From NCBI RefSeq assembly GCF_003933735.1, contig NZ_RSED01000001.1, positions 310,001 through 374,000 of the forward strand: a stretch of 64,000 nucleotides of DNA, in the 5' to 3' direction. This document shows positions 18,262 through 27,012 of this stretch, piece by piece. A program made the translations under genes and the position numbers. Position 1 is the stretch's first letter, and each line of letters opens with the position of its first letter. This DNA is from Aquabacterium soli. GTDB taxonomy: Bacteria > Pseudomonadota > Gammaproteobacteria > Burkholderiales > Burkholderiaceae_C. A model generated the notes under the pieces. The model searched no databases. It had not been told where the DNA came from and was given only the letters and a program-made list of their open reading frames with translations.

Positions 18262-18401
18262 GCCGCCATCGTAGCGCGTGGCGGGCGATTGTGCCGGCGC
18301 GGAGATGCGGACGGGGCCGCTCATGTGTGCAACTGTGTCGCCAACGGGGCTTTGCCTGCACTCGCCAGCCAGCAGGCGCCGCCTTGTCTACAGTGCGCGG
18401 C

Positions 18402-19418
18402 ATGTCGTCCGCTGTTCCTCTCTCCGTCCTCGACCTGTCGCCCATCGCCCTGGGCAGCACCGCCTCGCAGGCCCTTCAACACACGCTGGAACTGGCCCGC
18501 CAGGCCGAGCGCTGCGGCTTTGACCGGTTCTGGCTGGCCGAGCACCACAACATGCCGGGCATCGCGAGCGCGGCCACCTCGGTGGTGATCGGGCATGTGG
18601 CCGGTGGCACGGCCCGCATCCGCGTGGGGGCGGGCGGCATCATGCTGCCCAACCACTCACCGCTGACCATCGCCGAACAGTTCGGCACGCTGGAGTCGCT
18701 TTACCCGGGCCGGATCGATCTGGGCCTGGGCCGCGCGCCCGGCGCCGACCAGCTCACGGCCCGCGCGATGCGGCGCGATCCGGTGGCCGCGGCCGAGCGC
18801 TTTCCTGATGACGTGCAGGAGCTGCAACGCTTTTTCGAGCCCGATGCGCCGGGCCAGCGCCTGCGCGCCTACCCGGGCAGTGGCCTGCGTGTGCCGCTGT
18901 GGATCCTGGGCTCCAGCCTGTACGGCGCGCAACTGGCGGCGGCGCTGGGCCTGCCCTACGCGTTCGCTTCGCATTTCGCGCCGGAACAGCTGGATCCGGC
19001 CATCGAGATCTACCGGCACCGGTTCCAGCCTTCGGCAGCGCATGCCACATCCCGGCTGATGCTGACCGTGAACGTGGTCGTGGCCGACACCGATGAGCAG
19101 GCCCGCCATGCCTTCACCTCGGTGCAGCAGTCGTTCCTGAACCTGCGGCGTGGCCTGCCCGGCCAGGTGCCGCCACCTGTCGACACGATGGATGGGCGCT
19201 GGACCCCGGAAGAAAAAGCCGGTGTGGACCGCGCCTTGCGCCACGCCTTCGTGGGCTCGCCGGCCACTGTGCTGCAGGGGCTGCGCCGTTTCCTGGACAC
19301 CTACCGGCCCGACGAGCTGATGGTGACGGCCCACCTGCACGACCAGAAGGCGCGCCTGCGTTCGCTGGAGTTGTTGTCGGGCATGCAATCGGCGCTGAGC
19401 TTGTCGCCGGCCGTCTGA
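18402..19418 (+). CDS. LLM-class flavin-dependent oxidoreductase (luciferase-like)
   Basis: A 338-residue bacterial-luciferase-family TIM barrel that would use reduced FMN supplied by a separate reductase. Family motifs are [18 protein letters not shown], the strand [16 protein letters not shown] and [24 protein letters not shown], the last being the flavin-phosphate region. The substrate cannot be inferred; many members are of unknown physiological role. It starts with ATG at 18402, after which the conserved LSVLDLSPI strand follows. It converges with the esterase gene 20 bases downstream. Confidence 0.87.
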   Translation: MSSAVPLSVLDLSPIALGSTASQALQHTLELARQAERCGFDRFWLAEHHNMPGIASAATSVVIGHVAGGTARIRVGAGGIMLPNHSPLTIAEQFGTLESLYPGRIDLGLGRAPGADQLTARAMRRDPVAAAERFPDDVQELQRFFEPDAPGQRLRAYPGSGLRVPLWILGSSLYGAQLAAALGLPYAFASHFAPEQLDPAIEIYRHRFQPSAAHATSRLMLTVNVVVADTDEQARHAFTSVQQSFLNLRRGLPGQVPPPVDTMDGRWTPEEKAGVDRALRHAFVGSPATVLQGLRRFLDTYRPDELMVTAHLHDQKARLRSLELLSGMQSALSLSPAV

Positions 19419-19438
19419 TCGCTGCGGTGCGCTGCGGG

Positions 19439-20422
19439 TCAGCGTGCCGGTTTCAGCGCCTGGGCCAGGCGCTCGTCCAGCGAGCGCAGGAAATCTTCCA
19501 CCGCCTCGGTGTAGGCGCCGGGCTTGCCCAGTTCATTGTTGATCTCGGCGTGACTGCGGTCCTGCGGCAGCACCGTCACGCGCATGCCCAGCGCTTTGGC
19601 CTTGTCGGCAAAGCCTTGGGCCTGCGGGCAGGAATCGTCGCGGCGGCTGGAGCACACGGCCAGCAGCGGTGCCTGGGCCTGCTTGAGCTGGTGCAGTGGC
19701 GAGCTGGCCGCCCAGAAGTCAGGGTCCTGCCCGAAGGCGCGGTCGTACAGCCTGGCATGCCGGGCCTTCATGATGGCGGGCACATCGAAAGCCGCGCTGT
19801 CGAGTGATACCGTGCCCAGCCAGGGTTTGGCACCCTGCTCGTCGCGGGCCAGGTCGGGGTTGGCCGCCAGCAGCGACACCAGGTGGGCACCGGCCGAATG
19901 GCCCATCAGCACAAATCGACCGGCATCGCCACCCCATGAGGCGGCATGTTGCTGCGCAAAGGCCAGCGCGCGGGCCACGTCACGCGCCTGCTCCAGTGGG
20001 TCGGCCTTGGGCAGCATGCGGTAGTTCACCGAGATGAACAGCAGGCCTCTGGGCAACCAGAGAGCCGCCTTGTGGCGCACGACCTGCGACGAGGCCTTGT
20101 CGCCAATGGCCCAGGCCCCGCCGTGGACCATGAAGATCGCTGGAGCACCTCGCACGGCTGTCGTCGGAACATAGACATCCAGCGTCTGCGACGGGTCACT
20201 TCCATAGGCCACATCCTTGTGGGCCGGGCTCTGGGCAGCGGTGAGCGCGTTTTGCCGGGCTTCCCGTCGCTCGGCCATGCGGTCCGTGATCGGGCCGCCA
20301 TGGGCGGCAAAGGGCGATGCACCCAGCAAAGGGGTGAGCAGCAGCAACGTCCTGATCAGCCGCGGAAGGCTCGGTGGCCTGGCGAGGATGGCGGGCGGGG
20401 CATGATGATCCATGCAATCCAT
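19439..20422 (-). CDS. Exported alpha/beta hydrolase (esterase/lipase-like)
   Basis: A 327-residue hydrolase with an N-terminal signal-like segment (LIRTLLLLTPLLGASPFAAHG), so it is probably periplasmic. The oxyanion-hole motif is MVHGGAW, the nucleophile motif is GHSAGAH, an acid lies near SRRDDSC and the catalytic His is in RSHAEIN. This is the hormone-sensitive-lipase/carboxylesterase style of fold. ATG at 20422 or 20413 gives almost the same product. Its promoter region faces the TonB receptor gene across the Fur box at 20549, so shared iron control is possible but unproven. Confidence 0.8.
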   Translation of the reverse strand: MDCMDHHAPPAILARPPSLPRLIRTLLLLTPLLGASPFAAHGGPITDRMAERREARQNALTAAQSPAHKDVAYGSDPSQTLDVYVPTTAVRGAPAIFMVHGGAWAIGDKASSQVVRHKAALWLPRGLLFISVNYRMLPKADPLEQARDVARALAFAQQHAASWGGDAGRFVLMGHSAGAHLVSLLAANPDLARDEQGAKPWLGTVSLDSAAFDVPAIMKARHARLYDRAFGQDPDFWAASSPLHQLKQAQAPLLAVCSSRRDDSCPQAQGFADKAKALGMRVTVLPQDRSHAEINNELGKPGAYTEAVEDFLRSLDERLAQALKPAR

Positions 20423-20548
20423 TGTGGTGCCTGCGCCGCTCTTCCGGCCCGTGAAATCGACCGCCCGCGGTGCGGGACAGTCCGGGCGACGGGGAGGAGA
20501 AGTGTTGTGTGAAAGATATGAATCGCCGCGCGGGCGTCCTTTTTTGTA

Positions 20549-20567
20549 AATGAGAGTCAGTATCATT
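20549..20567 (+). promoter_or_regulatory. Fur box upstream of the TonB-dependent receptor
   Basis: AATGAGAGTCAGTATCATT is near-palindromic and matches most positions of the Fur consensus. It ends about 55 bases before the receptor start and 127 bases before the divergent esterase. Confidence 0.75.
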
Positions 20568-20621
20568 TGTGATCTCGGCGGCTGGTTTTATGGCTGTTCC
20601 CGACTCACTTTTGAAGACATC

Positions 20622-22793
20622 ATGCAAACATTTCCCCGCTCCTTCCACTCTACGGGCCCTTCCTGTTTTCCCCTGACACGGCTGAATGCGCTGTTGGGTG
20701 CGAGTTTCGCTTTCGCGGCGTTTGGCGCAGTAGCACAGACCGCGACTCAGACCAAGCAGCTGCAGGACGTCAAGGTCACGGCGCAGGCGGACGCAGCCAT
20801 CGGGGGCTTGCAGAAGACCTACTCCGGCGGCCAGCTGGCGCGCGGCGGTGACCTGGGCATCCTGGGCCGGACCGACCTGCTGGATGTGCCTTTCAGCACC
20901 ACCAACTACACCTCGGAGCTGATCGAAAATCAGCAAGGCCTGACCGTTTCGGATGTCGTGATGAACGACGCGTCTGTCCGGACTCTTCAGGCTCGGGGTG
21001 GTTACGGTGATGACTACCAGATCCGCGGTTTCTCGATCAACGCCCGTGACGTTGCCGTCAACGGTTTGATCGGCCTGTCGCCCAACACCCGCATGCCTCT
21101 GGAAATGATCGAGCGCATCGAAGTGCTCAAGGGCCCAGGCTCGTTCACGAATGGTGTGGGCCCCAGCGGCAGCATCGGCGGCGGCATCAACGTGGTGACC
21201 AAGCGCGGGACGGACGTGCCTCTCACCCGGCTGACCGCCACTTACATGGGGCAGGAACAAATCGGCATGCATCTGGATGTCGGCCGCCGCTTCGGGGAAG
21301 ACAACGAGTGGGGCGTGCGCGTCAACGGCCTGTGGCGCAACGGCGAAGGCAACGTGGATGATGGCCGCCAGCGTGTGAGCCTGGGCTCCGTGGGGGTGGA
21401 CTACGCCGGCAAGCGCCTTCGCTGGTCGGCCGACCTGCTGTACGTGGATGGCACGACCAGGGAATTCCGCCCGCAGAGCGCCTTCCTGGCCGGCATCACG
21501 CAACTGCCTGCGGTACCTGACAACCGCCAGAGCTTCTACCCCGGGGCGAACTTGACCGACCGGACCAAGATGGCGATGACGCGCGTGGACTACGACGTCA
21601 ACGACAGCACGACCGTGTACGGCGGCATCGGCTACACCGACAACACCAGCGACCAGAGCTTCCCGACCGCGGTGCAGCGCATCAACTCCGCTGGCAACTT
21701 CACCGTCCGCAACGGCTACTACGACGAATACAACCAGACCACCTCTGCCGATGCAGGGGTGCGCACGCGCTTCAAGACCGGCGACATTGGGCACACGGTG
21801 GTGCTGGCCGTGAACCAGTTGCAGCGTGAAACCGGCTATTTCTACCAGTTGACCCCGGCGGGCAGCCCGGCTTCCTCCAACATCTACAACCCCTCGCCGC
21901 TGCCGACCATCACCTTTGCTCGCGGCACGCCAGCCAAGACCGCTGAACTCGAGCTGTCCAGCCTGGCATTGGTCGACACGATCTCGCTGCTGAGCGACAG
22001 CGTGCTGGTGTCGCTGGGTGCCCGCAACCAGACGGTCAACCAGAAGAGCGTGAACGGCTCCACCGCATACGACGAAAGCGCCATCACGCCGCTCGTCGGC
22101 CTGGTGTTCAAGCCGATGAACAACGTTTCCGTGTACGGCAACTACACCGCAGGCCTGCAGGCAGGCGGCATCGCCGGCGCCTCCACGGCCAACCGCGGCC
22201 AGGTGTTCGCACCGCAGAAGTCGAAGCAGTACGAAGTGGGCGTCAAGGCCGACTGGGGCCGTGTGCTGACGCAGGTCGCGCTGTACCAGATCACCCGCCC
22301 GACCTCGATGACCGACCCCGTCACCAACATCTACAGCTTCGGTGGCGAGCAGCGCAACCGCGGCCTGGAGCTGACGGCCTATGGTGAAGTGCAGCGCGGT
22401 CTCCGTCTGATGGCCAGTGCCTCCTTCAATGAGGCCAAGCTCACCAAGACGCAGGGTGGTACGAACCAGGGCAATGATGCGCCGGGCGTGCCGGACAGCA
22501 CCTTCAACTTCGGTCTCGACTGGGACACCCCCTGGGTGCAGGGCCTGAGCCTCAACGGCCGCGTAATCAACACCTCGTCGATGTGGTACGACGCGGCCAA
22601 CAGGTTGCGCATGCCGTCCTGGACGCGGATGGACGTTGGTGCCCGCTACAAGACCTCGTGGGACAGCAGGGCCGTCGTGCTGCGTGCCAACCTCGAGAAT
22701 GTCACCGACAAGGATTACTGGGTGACCGCCACCGGTTACGCCACCGTCGGGGCGCCACGCACGCTGATGCTCTCGGCCGCGATCGACTTCTGA
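20622..22793 (+). CDS. TonB-dependent siderophore receptor
   Basis: A 723-residue outer-membrane receptor. The signal peptide spans about 1-38 and ends AFGAVA-Q. A TonB-box-like LQDVKVTAQAD follows. The plug domain (about 75-190) contains IRGFSINARDVAVNGL and ERIEVLKGPGSFTNGVGPSG, typical of ferric-siderophore receptors. The beta barrel ends in the terminal motif LSAAIDF. The ATG at 20622 is chosen because the upstream in-frame ATG at 20550 lies inside the Fur box. No siderophore biosynthesis genes are in the window, so it probably imports a xenosiderophore; that is inference. Confidence 0.92.
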   Translation: MQTFPRSFHSTGPSCFPLTRLNALLGASFAFAAFGAVAQTATQTKQLQDVKVTAQADAAIGGLQKTYSGGQLARGGDLGILGRTDLLDVPFSTTNYTSELIENQQGLTVSDVVMNDASVRTLQARGGYGDDYQIRGFSINARDVAVNGLIGLSPNTRMPLEMIERIEVLKGPGSFTNGVGPSGSIGGGINVVTKRGTDVPLTRLTATYMGQEQIGMHLDVGRRFGEDNEWGVRVNGLWRNGEGNVDDGRQRVSLGSVGVDYAGKRLRWSADLLYVDGTTREFRPQSAFLAGITQLPAVPDNRQSFYPGANLTDRTKMAMTRVDYDVNDSTTVYGGIGYTDNTSDQSFPTAVQRINSAGNFTVRNGYYDEYNQTTSADAGVRTRFKTGDIGHTVVLAVNQLQRETGYFYQLTPAGSPASSNIYNPSPLPTITFARGTPAKTAELELSSLALVDTISLLSDSVLVSLGARNQTVNQKSVNGSTAYDESAITPLVGLVFKPMNNVSVYGNYTAGLQAGGIAGASTANRGQVFAPQKSKQYEVGVKADWGRVLTQVALYQITRPTSMTDPVTNIYSFGGEQRNRGLELTAYGEVQRGLRLMASASFNEAKLTKTQGGTNQGNDAPGVPDSTFNFGLDWDTPWVQGLSLNGRVINTSSMWYDAANRLRMPSWTRMDVGARYKTSWDSRAVVLRANLENVTDKDYWVTATGYATVGAPRTLMLSAAIDF

Positions 22794-22811
22794 GCGCAGG
22801 AAGCGGTCCTG

Positions 22812-22836
22812 AACGAGCCTCGGGAGAGGCCTCGTT
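22812..22836 (+). terminator. Possible terminator hairpin after the receptor gene
   Basis: AACGAG-CCTC pairs with GAGG-C-CTCGTT around a 4-base loop with one bulged C, 19 bases after the stop. The T-rich tail is weak (TTCTCG), so termination may be inefficient. Confidence 0.45.
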
Positions 22837-22839
22837 CTC

Positions 22840-23267
22840 GTGACTGCGTAGGATTGCTGCGCCTGGGATCGATCAGGCGCAGCAGGCCAGAACATCTGGT
22901 AGAGGGGCATGTGCTTGCCGCCGTGCCTCCCTGACGTGCGTCGGTTGACGCTGCTTCAAACGCCTGCGTTGGGGTGGCTGTGGTCAGACGGCCAAGCGCT
23001 CAAGCGTCCCGCTTATCCCGTGGCGGCCGGCCTGCGCCTTCGGGTGAACCTCCCCGTTTAGCTTCCATTCCCAGAAAGCGCCTCAGAGCCCTGTCCGGGA
23101 TCCCCCCAATGGGGGCATCCTTCTCAACATTCACTTGCACACCAGATTGCAAGTGCTTCATTTTGAACAACTTTTTCTTTGTGGGCACGTTTGAAAGTGC
23201 GTGTAAGTCTTTGATTTCATTCAGATTTTTTTGTCTTTTCCACTTGTTTCGGGGGTGCCCATGGTTT
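22840..23267. other. Long intergenic region upstream of the dcw cluster
   Basis: The first half is GC-rich and featureless except for a small CCCCCAATGGGGG hairpin near 23104-23116. From about 23120 the sequence becomes strikingly AT-rich for this genome, with TTTTT and AACAACTTTTTC tracts, as expected for the main promoter of the division and cell wall cluster. An exact 8-bp inverted repeat CACTTGCA/TGCAAGTG lies at 23132-23155. A -10-like TTTAAA sits near 23265. No protein-coding frame is credible here. Confidence 0.55.
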
Positions 23268-23307
23268 AAAGTGTTGGAAAGTGCACTTTAGTGGAGTTTT
23301 GTGTGAG
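23268..23307 (+). promoter_or_regulatory. MraZ operator: four 10-bp GTG direct repeats
   Basis: GTG recurs at 23271, 23281, 23291 and 23301, exactly one helical turn apart, in units AAAGTGTTGG, AAAGTGCACT, TTAGTGGAGT and TTTGTGTGAG. MraZ proteins are known to bind GTG-containing direct repeats spaced about 10 bp upstream of their own gene. The array overlaps the ribosome site and the GTG start of mraZ. Confidence 0.75.
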
Positions 23308-23740
23308 CTTGGTCTTTCAAGGGGCATCAGCGTTGGCGCTGGACGCGAAGGGGCGGATGGCCGTCCCTGCGCGCCATCGTGACGCCCTGCAAGCCCTGTG
23401 CGAAGGCCAGATCACCATCACCAAGCACCCGGAGGGTTGCCTGATGGTCTTCCCCCGTCCCGCCTGGGAAACCTTCCGTGACAAGGTTGCCGCGCTGCCC
23501 ATGTCGGCTGCGGGCTGGAAGCGCGTCTTCATGGGCAATGCCCAGGATGTCGAGATAGACGGCGCCTCGCGCGTGCTGATCTCTCCTGAGCTGCGCACCG
23601 CCGCCGGCCTGGGCAAGGACGTCATGCTGCTGGGCATGGGCAGCCACTTCGAGCTGTGGGATGCCGAGCGCTATGCCGCTCACGAGGCCCAGGTCATGGC
23701 GCAGCCCATGCCTGAAGCCCTCCAGGACTTCACCTTCTAG
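23303..23740 (+). CDS. mraZ: Transcriptional regulator MraZ
   Basis: A 145-residue protein with two AbrB/SpoVT-like swapped-hairpin domains: [19 protein letters not shown] at the N-terminus and [20 protein letters not shown] in the second half. The conserved C-terminal segment is [14 protein letters not shown]. It oligomerises into a ring that binds the repeats just upstream and autoregulates the dcw operon. The GTG at 23303 is chosen because GGAG ends 6 bases before it. GTG at 23291 and TTG at 23309 are alternatives that change the product by a few residues. Confidence 0.93.
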   Translation: MSLVFQGASALALDAKGRMAVPARHRDALQALCEGQITITKHPEGCLMVFPRPAWETFRDKVAALPMSAAGWKRVFMGNAQDVEIDGASRVLISPELRTAAGLGKDVMLLGMGSHFELWDAERYAAHEAQVMAQPMPEALQDFTF

Positions 23741-23744
23741 CCGC

Positions 23745-24764
23745 ATGCAAGGGGAGCACACACCTTGGCAGCACACCACCGTCTTGCTGCACGAGGCCGC
23801 CGGGGCGTTGTGGGATGCCGAGGCCGGTCCGGTGCCTGGCGGCGTCTATGTGGACGCCACCTTCGGGCGGGGCGGGCACTCGCGCCTGATCCTGTCGCAG
23901 TTGCCGGCCGATGCCACCCTGCTGGCGCTGGACCGCGACCCGGACGCCATCGTCCACGCCACACAGGGCCCGCAGGCGATCACGGATCCACGCTTTCGCA
24001 TCGAGCACGCAGCCTTCTCGTCGTGGGCCGATGTGGTCTCGCAACTGGGCCTGGCGCCGGTGCAGGGTCTGCTGATGGACATCGGCGTGTCCTCGCCGCA
24101 GATCGACAACCCGCAGCGCGGGTTCAGCTTCCGCTTCGATGCGCCGCTGGACATGCGCATGGACACCACCCAGGGGGAGAGCGCGGCCGACTACCTGGCC
24201 CGCGCCACCGTCGATGAACTCAGCCACGTCATCCACACATATGGCGAAGAACGGTTTGCTCGGCCGATTGCAAAGGCGCTTGTGGCTCGCCGCGAATCCG
24301 GACAGCCTGTGCGGACCACGGGCGAGCTGTCCAACGTCGTGGCTGGTGCGGTCAAGACCCGGGAGGCCGGGCAAAACCCAGCCACCCGCACCTTTCAGGC
24401 CCTTCGGATTCACGTCAACGGCGAGCTCGACGAGCTTCAAGCCGCTCTGGAGGCATCCTTGAGCGCGCTGGCGCCGGGTGGCCGCCTGGCCGTGATCAGC
24501 TTCCACTCGCTGGAAGACCGCATCGTCAAGACCTTCATCGCCACCCACAGCCGTGAGGTGGTCGATCGCCGCGTGCCCTTCGCCGAGCCCAAGCCGCTGC
24601 CGCTGCGGGCCATTGCCCGCATCAAGCCATCCGAAGCTGAGATCGCCGCCAACCCGCGCGCCCGCTCGGCGGTGCTGCGCGTGGCCGAGCGCACCGATGT
24701 GCCCTGGGTGCCCCCGCGTGCCGACGACGCGCCGCGCGGCAAGCGCAAGGGAGGCCGCCGGTGA
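23745..24764 (+). CDS. rsmH: 16S rRNA (cytosine-1402-N4)-methyltransferase RsmH
   Basis: A 339-residue SAM-dependent methyltransferase (old name MraW) that modifies C1402 in the ribosomal P site. The SAM-binding motif is [15 protein letters not shown]. Further family motifs are [40 protein letters not shown] and [14 protein letters not shown]. It starts four bases after the mraZ stop and its TGA overlaps the GTG of ftsL. Confidence 0.96.
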   Translation: MQGEHTPWQHTTVLLHEAAGALWDAEAGPVPGGVYVDATFGRGGHSRLILSQLPADATLLALDRDPDAIVHATQGPQAITDPRFRIEHAAFSSWADVVSQLGLAPVQGLLMDIGVSSPQIDNPQRGFSFRFDAPLDMRMDTTQGESAADYLARATVDELSHVIHTYGEERFARPIAKALVARRESGQPVRTTGELSNVVAGAVKTREAGQNPATRTFQALRIHVNGELDELQAALEASLSALAPGGRLAVISFHSLEDRIVKTFIATHSREVVDRRVPFAEPKPLPLRAIARIKPSEAEIAANPRARSAVLRVAERTDVPWVPPRADDAPRGKRKGGRR

Positions 24765-25081
24765 TCACGCGCCTGAACATCGCCCTGGCCATCGTGCTGC
24801 TGCTCAGCTGCTTCTGGCTGATCCGCTCCAGCAACGAGGCCCGCGGCCTGTTCATGCAGCTCGAGCGCGCCCAGGTGCGCGAGCAGGAGCTGCAGGTCGA
24901 TTTCGAGCGCCTGAAGATCGAGCGCCGCACCGCCGCCACGCCGCTGGTGGTCGAAGACATGGTGCGCCAGAAGCTGCGCATGTTCAACGCCACGCCGGGT
25001 GTCACGCACTACGTGAGTGATTCGGCCGCGGCGGCTGCCTCTGGGGCTGCGCCTGCCGCTGCCACGGGAGGTGTCCGGTGA
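24761..25081 (+). CDS. ftsL: Cell division protein FtsL
   Basis: A 106-residue bitopic protein with one membrane helix ([17 protein letters not shown]) and a periplasmic coiled coil ([22 protein letters not shown]) that pairs with FtsB in the FtsQLB complex. The GTG start overlaps the rsmH stop (GTGA). The C-terminus ends in an Ala-rich tail not usual in E. coli FtsL. Position between rsmH and ftsI confirms the identity. Confidence 0.92.
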   Translation: MITRLNIALAIVLLLSCFWLIRSSNEARGLFMQLERAQVREQELQVDFERLKIERRTAATPLVVEDMVRQKLRMFNATPGVTHYVSDSAAAAASGAAPAAATGGVR

Positions 25082-27012
25082 GCGGCTGGTCCGACATGTT
25101 CAAGAAGAACGGCCAGGGCGGCGCCAAGTCCAATGGCCGTGGCTCGCGCAAGCAGGGCGGCACCGCCATGCCCGCGGTGCGCTATGCCACCAGTCCGCTG
25201 CTGGCCTCCAAGACGCCGCCGTGGCGCATCAAGTTCCTCACGGGTGCCATTGGCCTGGCCTTCGCGGTGCTGATCGGCCGCGCCGCGTGGATCCAGATCA
25301 TCCACACCGAGTTCTACCAGCAGCAGGGCGCCAACCGCTACGAGCGCCGCATCGAGCTGCCCGCCAGCCGTGGCCGCATCCTCGACCGCAATGGCGAGTT
25401 GCTGGCCTCCAGCGTGCCTGCGCCGTCGCTGTGGGCCATCCCCAAGGACATGGACGCTTCCCCGCAGGAGCTGCGCAAGCTGGCGCGCCTGCTGGACATG
25501 AGCGCGCCCGAGCTCAAGAAGCGCCTGGCCGGCAGCAACAACTTCGTGTGGCTGCGCCGCCAGGTGGATGAGGGCGTGGCCCAGCAGGTGGCCGCGCTCA
25601 AGATGAAGGGCGTGCACGAGATCAAGGAATCGCGCCGCCAATACCCGGAAGGCGAGGCTGCCGCGCACGTGGTGGGCTTCACCAACGTCGAGGACAAGGG
25701 CCAGGAAGGCATCGAGCTGGCCTATGACCGCGATCTGTCCGGCCGCGACGGCCAGCGCCATGTCATCAAGGACCGCCTGGGCCGCGTTGTCGAGAACGTG
25801 GGTGACCTGGTGCCCGCCGCCGACGGCCGCGAGATCCGCCTGTCCATCGACGCCAAGATCCAGGCCAACGCCTACCAGCGCATCCGCGATGCCGTGGCAG
25901 AGAACAAGGCCAAGGCCGGCAGCGTGGTTGTGATCGACACGCTCACCGGCGAGGTGCTGGCGCTGGCCAACTTCCCCAGCTACTCGCCTGGCAACCGCCG
26001 CAACCTGACCGGCGCACAGCTGCGCAACCGCGCACTCACCGACACCTTCGAGCCGGGCTCCACCATGAAGCCCTTCGTGGTGTCCTGGGCGCTGGAAACC
26101 GGCCGCGTCAAGCCCGACACCCCGATCCAGACCGCGCCGGGCCGCCTCACCATCGCCGGCTCCACCATCAGCGATTCGCATCCGCACGGCGTGCTCACCG
26201 TGTCCGAGGTGATCCAGAAGTCCAGCAACGTGGGCACGGTCAAGATGGCGATGGAGATGCAGCCGCGCGAGATGTGGGAGCTCTACACCTCGGTGGGCAT
26301 GGGCCAGAAGCCGCAGATCGGCTTCCCCGGGGCGGTCACGGGGCGCCTGCGTCCCTACAAGAGCTGGCGCCCGATCGAGCAGGCCACGATGAGCTACGGC
26401 TATGGCCTGTCGGCCAGCCTGTTCCAGCTGGCGCATGCCTACACCGTGTTCGCGCGCGACGGCGAGCTGATCCCGGTGACGCTCATGAAGCGCGACACCC
26501 CGGCCAAGGACGAGCCTTCGGTGCACACGTCCAATGGCATGGGCAACGCAGGCGGCATGGGCTGGTCGCAAGCCGTGGCCGCACGCTCGGCCGAGCTCTC
26601 TGGCGGCCTGGTGCCCACCAAGGGCACGCGCGTGCTCTCGCCTGAAACCGCGCGCGAGATGCGCGAGATGCTGCGCATGGCCGCGGGCAATGGCGGCACC
26701 TCGCCACTGGCGCAGACCGTGGGCTACAGCGTGGGCGGCAAGAGCGGCACGGCGCACAAGCAGGAAGGCAAGGGCTACGCCAGCAACAAGTACCGATCGT
26801 GGTTCGTGGGCATTGCGCCCATCGGCAAGCCCCGCATCGTGGTGGCGGTGATGGTGGACGAGCCCGCCAATGGCAAGTACTTTGGCGGTGCGGTCGCCGG
26901 GCCTGTGTTCAGCCAGATCGTGCAGAACACCCTGCCTCGTCTGGGCGTCGTGCCCGATCTGGACGTGCAGACGCACATCGTCGCCCAGCCGGCCGTGGAG
27001 GAGAGCTTCTGA
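25078..27012 (+). CDS. ftsI: Peptidoglycan transpeptidase FtsI (PBP3)
   Basis: A 644-residue class B penicillin-binding protein for septal cross-linking. It has a cytosolic N-terminus of about 50 residues, one membrane helix (53-72) and a pedestal domain. The transpeptidase carries Ser328 in EPGSTMKPF (SxxK), the SSN motif at 382-384 and KSGT at 555-558. It is longer than E. coli FtsI (588), partly because of an inserted segment of about 35 residues (476-510) rich in Gly, Ser, Ala and Met between the SxN and KTG motifs. A GTG start overlaps the ftsL stop, and the stop overlaps the murE ATG as TGATG. Confidence 0.95.
   Translation: MSGWSDMFKKNGQGGAKSNGRGSRKQGGTAMPAVRYATSPLLASKTPPWRIKFLTGAIGLAFAVLIGRAAWIQIIHTEFYQQQGANRYERRIELPASRGRILDRNGELLASSVPAPSLWAIPKDMDASPQELRKLARLLDMSAPELKKRLAGSNNFVWLRRQVDEGVAQQVAALKMKGVHEIKESRRQYPEGEAAAHVVGFTNVEDKGQEGIELAYDRDLSGRDGQRHVIKDRLGRVVENVGDLVPAADGREIRLSIDAKIQANAYQRIRDAVAENKAKAGSVVVIDTLTGEVLALANFPSYSPGNRRNLTGAQLRNRALTDTFEPGSTMKPFVVSWALETGRVKPDTPIQTAPGRLTIAGSTISDSHPHGVLTVSEVIQKSSNVGTVKMAMEMQPREMWELYTSVGMGQKPQIGFPGAVTGRLRPYKSWRPIEQATMSYGYGLSASLFQLAHAYTVFARDGELIPVTLMKRDTPAKDEPSVHTSNGMGNAGGMGWSQAVAARSAELSGGLVPTKGTRVLSPETAREMREMLRMAAGNGGTSPLAQTVGYSVGGKSGTAHKQEGKGYASNKYRSWFVGIAPIGKPRIVVAVMVDEPANGKYFGGAVAGPVFSQIVQNTLPRLGVVPDLDVQTHIVAQPAVEESF

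Noticed and set aside
20196..22910. A 904-codon minus-strand frame opposite the TonB-dependent receptor
   Set aside because: The receptor has a signal peptide, plug motifs and terminal barrel strand; the antisense product has no domain and low-complexity composition.
23000..23188. A 62-codon minus-strand frame in the region before mraZ, starting MPTKKKLFKMKHLQ
   Set aside because: The translation looks somewhat protein-like but the start is GTG with no ribosome site, and the region is better explained as the dcw promoter. A conservation check could reverse this.
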